Shown here: positions 59,919 through 64,000 of the stretch, piece after piece
Layout of the letters: every line of letters begins with the position of its first letter
Position numbering within the stretch: position 1 is the stretch's first letter
Source of the DNA: DATGLG01 sp035294245
GTDB taxonomy: Bacteria; Pseudomonadota; Alphaproteobacteria; JACZXZ01
Assembly (NCBI GenBank): GCA_035294245.1
Contig: DATGLG010000012.1
Span: 124,001 to 188,000, forward strand
Length of the DNA stretch: 64,000 nt
Reading direction: 5' to 3'
Made by a program: the position numbers and the translations under genes
The notes under the pieces: model-generated
The model's input: the letters and a program-made list of their open reading frames with translations, nothing else
What the model was told of the DNA's origin: nothing
Databases searched by the model: none

Positions 59919-60847
59919 GCGTTGCCGGCTGCGCGCGCAGCACCCGCGCCCGCATCGAAAAGCCGCCGAAGCTCCTCCCGGACCGCGCGTCCCGCCGCGA
60001 GGCCCCAGCAATTGACGATGGCGAGACGGAACCCGCCCGGCGGCATAGCATGGTGCTCGGGAGCGACGTCGTCCTCGAAGGTGATCTGAATCGAGGAGAT
60101 CTCCGGATCGTCCAGATAACGCCGGACCGCGCGGCGATCGATGCGCCAGCGCACCTCATGCTCGCCGAAGAGGACGACGCTGAAGCCTTCCCGCCGCTCT
60201 CGCTCGGCGAAGCGCCAGCCCTCCCCGGCATAGAGCCCGACCACCGCGGCGAGCCACCCGGGGCCGTTGAGGTCGAGCCACTGCTCGGCCATCCGGAGGT
60301 GGCATTCGACGATGCGGCCGCCGATCGTCTCGAAATTGACGATGCCGCTGAACCCGGCCAGATGGCGCGCGACCCAGGCGCCGAGATAGTCCTCGAGCAT
60401 CGGATCAGGATCGGCATGCACGGTCCAATAGTCGAACGTCCCGCCGGGTCGCGGCTCCCCCGTGGTATGGCGCCACCAGCGCGGGCGGCCGGCCACGAGG
60501 GCGACGTCCGTCGAGACGTGGCGGCCGGTGAAGAGGGGCATCCACAGATGCCCCGGCTGCAGCGCCGCGAGATAGTCGGCCTCGGTGGCGATGACCCCGC
60601 CGCCCGTCCCCATCCCGCGCATGTTGTAGATGGGCTTCGAGAATACGGGGTAGTGCCGGGGCATGGTGCCGTGGGGCCCGTGGGGAAGCCCCTGGGTCTC
60701 GCAGATGAGGAGCTTGTTGTAGACCCAGCGATGGGCGGGATAGAGCTCCCAGGCCGTCGCGTCGTCGATGGGAATGACGATCCCGTCCGGAACCGCTTGT
60801 CCCTCGAAATACTGCCAACGCCAAGGATCGACGCCGAGAAAGGGCAT
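59912..60847 (-). CDS. Uncharacterised protein with ATP-grasp-like features
   Basis: This 311-residue protein starts at the ATG at 60847 (MPFLGVDPWRWQYFEG). It is not recognised as a named family. Two segments look like an ATP-grasp fold: FSKPIYNMRGMGTGGG, which resembles the Lys-plus-glycine-rich phosphate loop, and FSGIVNFETIGGRIVECHLR, which resembles the metal-binding strand with a Glu and a following His/Arg. The centre has WWRHTTGEPRPGGTF. If correct it would ligate a carboxylate to an amine or thiol. It lies 50 bases downstream of bluB on the same strand, which may link it to cofactor metabolism. The fold is an inference only. Confidence 0.55.
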   Translation of the reverse strand: MPFLGVDPWRWQYFEGQAVPDGIVIPIDDATAWELYPAHRWVYNKLLICETQGLPHGPHGTMPRHYPVFSKPIYNMRGMGTGGGVIATEADYLAALQPGHLWMPLFTGRHVSTDVALVAGRPRWWRHTTGEPRPGGTFDYWTVHADPDPMLEDYLGAWVARHLAGFSGIVNFETIGGRIVECHLRMAEQWLDLNGPGWLAAVVGLYAGEGWRFAERERREGFSVVLFGEHEVRWRIDRRAVRRYLDDPEISSIQITFEDDVAPEHHAMPPGGFRLAIVNCWGLAAGRAVREELRRLFDAGAGAARAAGNAQ

Positions 60848-60897
60848 GGGCCATCCTGCCAAATTGCTCGGGCGACGGAAAGGCGACGCCTGGGGCC

Positions 60898-61551
60898 TCA
60901 GCGCCGCAGGATGAACGCGGCGGGCGGGCGGCGCCGCTCCCAACCGTCGCGCTCGAGGCGGGGGACCGAGTCCTCCCCCTGGGGATAGCCGAGGCAGAGA
61001 TAGGCGACGAAGATCCAGCCCGCGGGGACGGCCAGGATCTCGGCGATCCGTGCCGGCGCCAGGATGGAGACCCAGCCGAGCCCCAGCCCCTCGGCGCGCG
61101 CCGCGAGCCACAGGGTGTGGATGGCGGTCACCGCCGAATAGGCGACCGTCTCCGGCATGGTCCGGCGCCCGAGGCCGTGGCCCTGGGCCGGTTCCGGATC
61201 GGCGAAGACGGCGAGATGGACCGGCGCCTCGTCGAGCCCTGCCAGCTTGAGGGTGGCGTAGAGCTTCGCCCGCTCCCCCTCATAGGAGGCGAGCGCATCG
61301 GCGTTGCAGCGGGCGAACTCGTCGCGGATGGCCGCCCGGCGCGCCTCATCCTCGACGATCACGAAGCGCCACGGCTGGCTCAGCCCGACCGATGGCGCGC
61401 GGCAGGCGAGCGCCAGGAGCCGCTCGAGCAGGCCCTCGGGGAGCGGCTCGGTGCGGAAGCGGCGCACATCGCGCCGCCATTCGAGAAGTGCCGCGAAGCG
61501 GCGGCGGAACTCCTCGTCGAATTGCGGCGCATCCATCGTCGGCCCCACCAT
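60898..61551 (-). CDS. bluB: BluB, 5,6-dimethylbenzimidazole synthase
   Basis: This 217-residue flavin enzyme of the nitroreductase fold turns reduced FMN into DMB, the lower ligand of vitamin B12. Key parts are EWRRDVRRFRTEPLP, CRAPSVGLSQPWRFVIVED, LGRRTMPETVAYSAVTAIHTLW and LGLGWVSILAP. The absence of a normal nitroreductase dimer tail and the TMPET motif favour BluB. Either Met 1 or Met 6 (61536) may be the start; the ribosome site is better placed for the latter. cobD downstream of the window edge fits B12 synthesis. Confidence 0.9.
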   Translation of the reverse strand: MVGPTMDAPQFDEEFRRRFAALLEWRRDVRRFRTEPLPEGLLERLLALACRAPSVGLSQPWRFVIVEDEARRAAIRDEFARCNADALASYEGERAKLYATLKLAGLDEAPVHLAVFADPEPAQGHGLGRRTMPETVAYSAVTAIHTLWLAARAEGLGLGWVSILAPARIAEILAVPAGWIFVAYLCLGYPQGEDSVPRLERDGWERRRPPAAFILRR

Positions 61552-61617
61552 CCCCCGGAATCGACGGCCGCGCGACGGAGGGCCCGCCGCGCGGCCGCGC
61601 TTGCCGCCTTGCTTGCC

Positions 61618-63474
61618 TCAGTCGCCGCCGCCGAGGGCGCGGTTGGATTCACGGCTCAAGGCGTCGAGGGCCTCCTTGCTCTGGTAGATCTCCGCCCCCG
61701 ACTTGCGGAAGGCCTCGGCCATCTGCGCCATGCCGGATTCCGCATAGTCGCGGACCTCCTGGGTGATCTTCATGGAGCAGAATTTCGGCCCGCACATGGA
61801 GCAGAAATGCGCCACCTTGTGCGCCTCCTTGGGCAGGGTCTCGTCATGGAACTGCTTCGCCGTCTCCGGATCGAGGGAGAGGTGGAACTGGTCCTGCCAG
61901 CGGAACTCGAAGCGTGCGCGGCTGAGCGCGTCGTCGCGGGCCTGGGCGCCCGGATGGCCCTTGGCGAGATCGGCCGCGTGGGCCGCGATCTTGTAGGTGA
62001 CGACCCCGACCTTGACGTCGTCGCGATTGGGCAGGCCGAGATGCTCCTTGGGCGTCACATAGCAGAGCATGGCGCAGCCGAACCAGCCGATCATGGCGGC
62101 GCCGATGCTGCTCGTAATGTGGTCGTAGCCGGGGGCGATGTCGGTCGTAAGCGGCCCCAGGGTGTAGAAGGGCGCCTCGCCGCATTCCCGGAGCTGCTTG
62201 TCCATGTTGACCTTGATCTTGTGCATCGGCACATGGCCGGGACCCTCGATCATGACCTGGCAGCCCTTCTTCCAGGCGATCTGGGTGAGCTCGCCCAGGG
62301 TCTCGAGCTCGGCGAACTGGGCCTCGTCATTGGCGTCCGCGATCGAGCCCGGGCGCAGGCCGTCGCCGAGCGAGAAGCTCACGTCATAGGCCCGCATGAT
62401 GTCGCAAATGTCCGCGAAATGGGTGTAGAGGAAGCTCTCCTTGTGGTGGGCCAAGCACCACTTCGCCATGATCGAGCCGCCGCGGCTGACGATGCCGGTG
62501 ACGCGCTTCGCGGTGAGCGGGACATAGGCGAGGCGGACGCCGGCATGGATGGTGAAATAATCCACCCCCTGCTCGCATTGCTCGATGAGCGTGTCGCGAT
62601 AGACCTCCCAGGTGAGCTCCTCGGCGACGCCGCCGACCTTCTCGAGGGCCTGATAGATGGGCACGGTCCCGATCGGCACCGGCGAGTTGCGGATGATCCA
62701 CTCGCGGATGTTGTGGATGTTGCGCCCGGTCGAGAGGTCCATGACCGTATCGGCGCCCCAGCGCGTCGCCCAGACCATCTTGTCGACCTCCTCGGCGACC
62801 GAGGAGGTGACGGCGGAATTGCCGATATTGGCGTTGATCTTCACCAGGAAGTTCCGGCCGATGATCATCGGCTCGGTCTCCGGGTGGTTGATATTGGCGG
62901 GAATGATGGCGCGGCCGCGCGCCACCTCGTCGCGCACGAACTCGGGGGTGACGTAGTCGGGGATGGCGGCCCCGAAGGCCTCGCCGTCGCGCGCCGCCCC
63001 GTTCTTGAGCCGCGCGCGCCCGAGATTCTCGCGGATGGCGATGAACTCCATCTCGGGTGTCACGATGCCGCGGCGCGCGTAGTCGAGCTGCGTCACCGCC
63101 TGCCCGCCCTTGGCGCGCAAGGGCTTGTTGTGGATGGGGAACTCGGCCACGAGGTGCTTCTGATCGACATGGCCGTTATCCTCGGGCTTGACCACCCGTC
63201 CCTCGTATTCCTCGACATCGCCGCGGGCGCGGATCCAGCTCTCGCGCAGGCGCGGCAGGCCCTTGTGGATGTCGATCTTGGCCGCAGGGTCCGTATAGGG
63301 GCCGGAGGTGTCGTAGACGAGGACCGGCGGCTCCTTGGCCGAGGGGTCGAGGGCGATCTCGCGCATCGGCACGCGGATATCGTCGTGGCGCTCGCCTGAG
63401 AGATAGACCTTGCGCGAGGCCGGCAAGGCCCCCGTGGTGACGGTAATCTTGGGCGGCTTGTTGATGGCGTTCAT
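61618..63474 (-). CDS. thiC: ThiC, phosphomethylpyrimidine synthase
   Basis: This 618-residue radical-SAM enzyme converts aminoimidazole ribotide to the HMP phosphate precursor of thiamine. Key regions are VYLSGERHDDIRVPMREI near the N-terminus, FTIHAGVRLAYVPLT, ITSSIGAAMIGWFGCAML and the [4Fe-4S] motif HFCSMCGPKFCSMK at the C-terminus. The ATG at 63474 follows AGGAGAT. A TPP riboswitch lies just upstream, so expression drops when thiamine is plentiful. It stands alone among cobalamin genes. The call is secure. Confidence 0.97.
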   Translation of the reverse strand: MNAINKPPKITVTTGALPASRKVYLSGERHDDIRVPMREIALDPSAKEPPVLVYDTSGPYTDPAAKIDIHKGLPRLRESWIRARGDVEEYEGRVVKPEDNGHVDQKHLVAEFPIHNKPLRAKGGQAVTQLDYARRGIVTPEMEFIAIRENLGRARLKNGAARDGEAFGAAIPDYVTPEFVRDEVARGRAIIPANINHPETEPMIIGRNFLVKINANIGNSAVTSSVAEEVDKMVWATRWGADTVMDLSTGRNIHNIREWIIRNSPVPIGTVPIYQALEKVGGVAEELTWEVYRDTLIEQCEQGVDYFTIHAGVRLAYVPLTAKRVTGIVSRGGSIMAKWCLAHHKESFLYTHFADICDIMRAYDVSFSLGDGLRPGSIADANDEAQFAELETLGELTQIAWKKGCQVMIEGPGHVPMHKIKVNMDKQLRECGEAPFYTLGPLTTDIAPGYDHITSSIGAAMIGWFGCAMLCYVTPKEHLGLPNRDDVKVGVVTYKIAAHAADLAKGHPGAQARDDALSRARFEFRWQDQFHLSLDPETAKQFHDETLPKEAHKVAHFCSMCGPKFCSMKITQEVRDYAESGMAQMAEAFRKSGAEIYQSKEALDALSRESNRALGGGD

Positions 63475-63557
63475 GTGGATCTCCTGTGCAAGACGCGTGC
63501 AGGGAGACCCGGGAATGAGCGGGTGGGGCGATCACAGCGAGGCCGTGTGGTACGGCG

Positions 63558-63664
63558 TTTCCTTCCCTCCGCCGGCATGACCCGGATCAGGTTCTAAGGG
63601 TTTCCACGTTGGCGGCGCGCGGCCATCCCGGTGGTGTCTCAGCCCCCTAGCGGGGCTCCCCTCG
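63558..63664 (-). ncRNA. TPP (THI element) riboswitch of thiC
   Basis: Read on the minus strand, the sequence contains GGGGAGCCCC, then GGGGGCTGAGACACC with CTGAGA at 63637-63642, ACCCTTAGAACCTGATC with CCTGAT at 63586-63591, and a closing GGGTCATGCCGGCGGAGGGAA. These are all the conserved parts of the thiamine pyrophosphate aptamer. It lies about 85 bases ahead of thiC, so it probably hides the ribosome site or terminates transcription when TPP is bound. Confidence 0.95.
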
Positions 63665-63731
63665 GAATGAGCTTAGGGTGCACCCCGCCCAGGCGAAAAT
63701 CAAGGCGGGCAGCACCCGCGCATGGCCGGCA

Positions 63732-64000
63732 TTACCCGAGGGAAAGGGCCAGCCCGGCCAGGGCGAGGAGCCACAGGGCCCCGCAGGCGGCCCTGTAGAG
63801 GCGCAGGGCCGCGCGGATATCCGCGGGCGTCGCCGCGGCGCGGCCGTCCCCCATCCAGGCGTCCGCGACCGCCGCCCCGCCATAGATGCGCGGCCCAGCG
63901 AGACGGAGTCCGAGCGCCCCCGCCATCGCCGCCTCCGGAAAGCCCGCATTGGGGGAGCGGTGGCGCCGGGCGTCGCGGCGGACGGCGCGCCAGGCCTCCG
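63732..64000 (-). CDS. cobD: CobD/CbiB cobalamin biosynthesis protein, C-terminal part
   Basis: The gene enters from beyond the right edge; 89 codons are visible. CobD/CbiB attaches aminopropanol phosphate to cobyric acid in vitamin B12 synthesis and is an inner-membrane protein. The visible end has RRHRSPNAGFPEAAMAGALG, GLRLAGPRIYGG, then AWMGDGRAAATPADIRAALR and a final membrane helix (LWLLALAGLALSLG). These match the conserved C-terminus of the family. It is on the same strand as thiC and bluB and adds to the cofactor theme. Confidence 0.9.
   Translation of the reverse strand, partial: EAWRAVRRDARRHRSPNAGFPEAAMAGALGLRLAGPRIYGGAAVADAWMGDGRAAATPADIRAALRLYRAACGALWLLALAGLALSLG

Noticed and set aside
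61117..63399. 760-codon plus-strand frame opposite thiC and bluB
   Set aside because: Antisense shadow of thiC, which carries all active-site motifs and a riboswitch.
1..64000. tRNA, rRNA, CRISPR array, insertion sequence or prophage
   Set aside because: No cloverleaf-like gene, repeat-spacer pattern, transposase, integrase or phage motif was recognised anywhere.

Overview
The window is GC-rich, almost wholly protein-coding DNA from an alphaproteobacterial chromosome. The evidence is a CtrA response regulator, a ChpT phosphotransferase, the fliF-G-H-N-(motA)-flbD-flhA order, an AcpXL-like carrier protein and many four-base ATGA gene overlaps. The gene content points to the Rhodospirillales or a neighbouring order; the genus cannot be named from sequence alone. 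No tRNA, rRNA, CRISPR array, insertion sequence or phage gene was seen, and no gene-free stretch exceeds about 255 bases.

Region 1 (1-20404) is motility and its control. A plus-strand run encodes the flagellar basal body, switch and export apparatus: fliF (partial), fliG, fliH, fliN, a MotA/PomA-like stator, flbD, flhA, flhF, flhG and a FliK-like protein. fliJ and fliI face them on the minus strand. fliI and ctrA diverge from a TTAA-rich control region. Next comes a minus-strand set, chpT-cheA-cheW-cheY-cheB-cheR, joined by 1-4 base overlaps except between cheW and cheY and between chpT and cheA. The window's most unusual feature is here: the CheA kinase carries what reads as a truncated-haemoglobin domain between its phosphotransfer and dimerisation domains, followed by two CheW-like domains and a receiver.

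Region 2 (20405-30000) holds a DUF3553 protein, a DUF2478 plus DUF4213/DUF364 fusion, a lipid group (lpxD, acyl carrier protein, ketoacyl synthase, patatin-like phospholipase), a trypsin-fold/PDZ protein that has lost its catalytic triad, and an aromatic-acid type MFS transporter.

Region 3 (30001-41400) starts with redox and cupin genes (aldo/keto reductase, zinc alcohol dehydrogenase, cupin, XRE-cupin regulator). A molybdenum/tungsten block follows: mobA, fdhD, a WtpABC-type oxyanion transporter, a regulator fusing an excisionase-type helix-turn-helix to a periplasmic-binding-protein-like domain, and moaA. Together these would import the metal, make molybdopterin guanine dinucleotide and sulfurate it for a formate dehydrogenase encoded elsewhere. 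Two small secreted proteins follow moaA.

Region 4 (41498-56410) contains nadK, argE, an aspartoacylase-family hydrolase, an SDR, two acyl-CoA synthetases, a Sel1-repeat protein and a Rieske oxygenase. Upstream of the Rieske gene on the minus strand is a catabolic or uptake set: cyclophilin-like protein, creatininase-family amidohydrolase, NitT/TauT-type ABC transporter, a family 9 glycosyltransferase and a class II aldolase.

Region 5 (56657-64000) has a two-component system overlapping a D-threonine-aldolase-type PLP enzyme, an uncharacterised protein with ATP-grasp-like features, bluB, thiC with a clear TPP riboswitch, and the 3' end of cobD. bluB and cobD flank thiC, making this a cofactor (B12/B1) neighbourhood.
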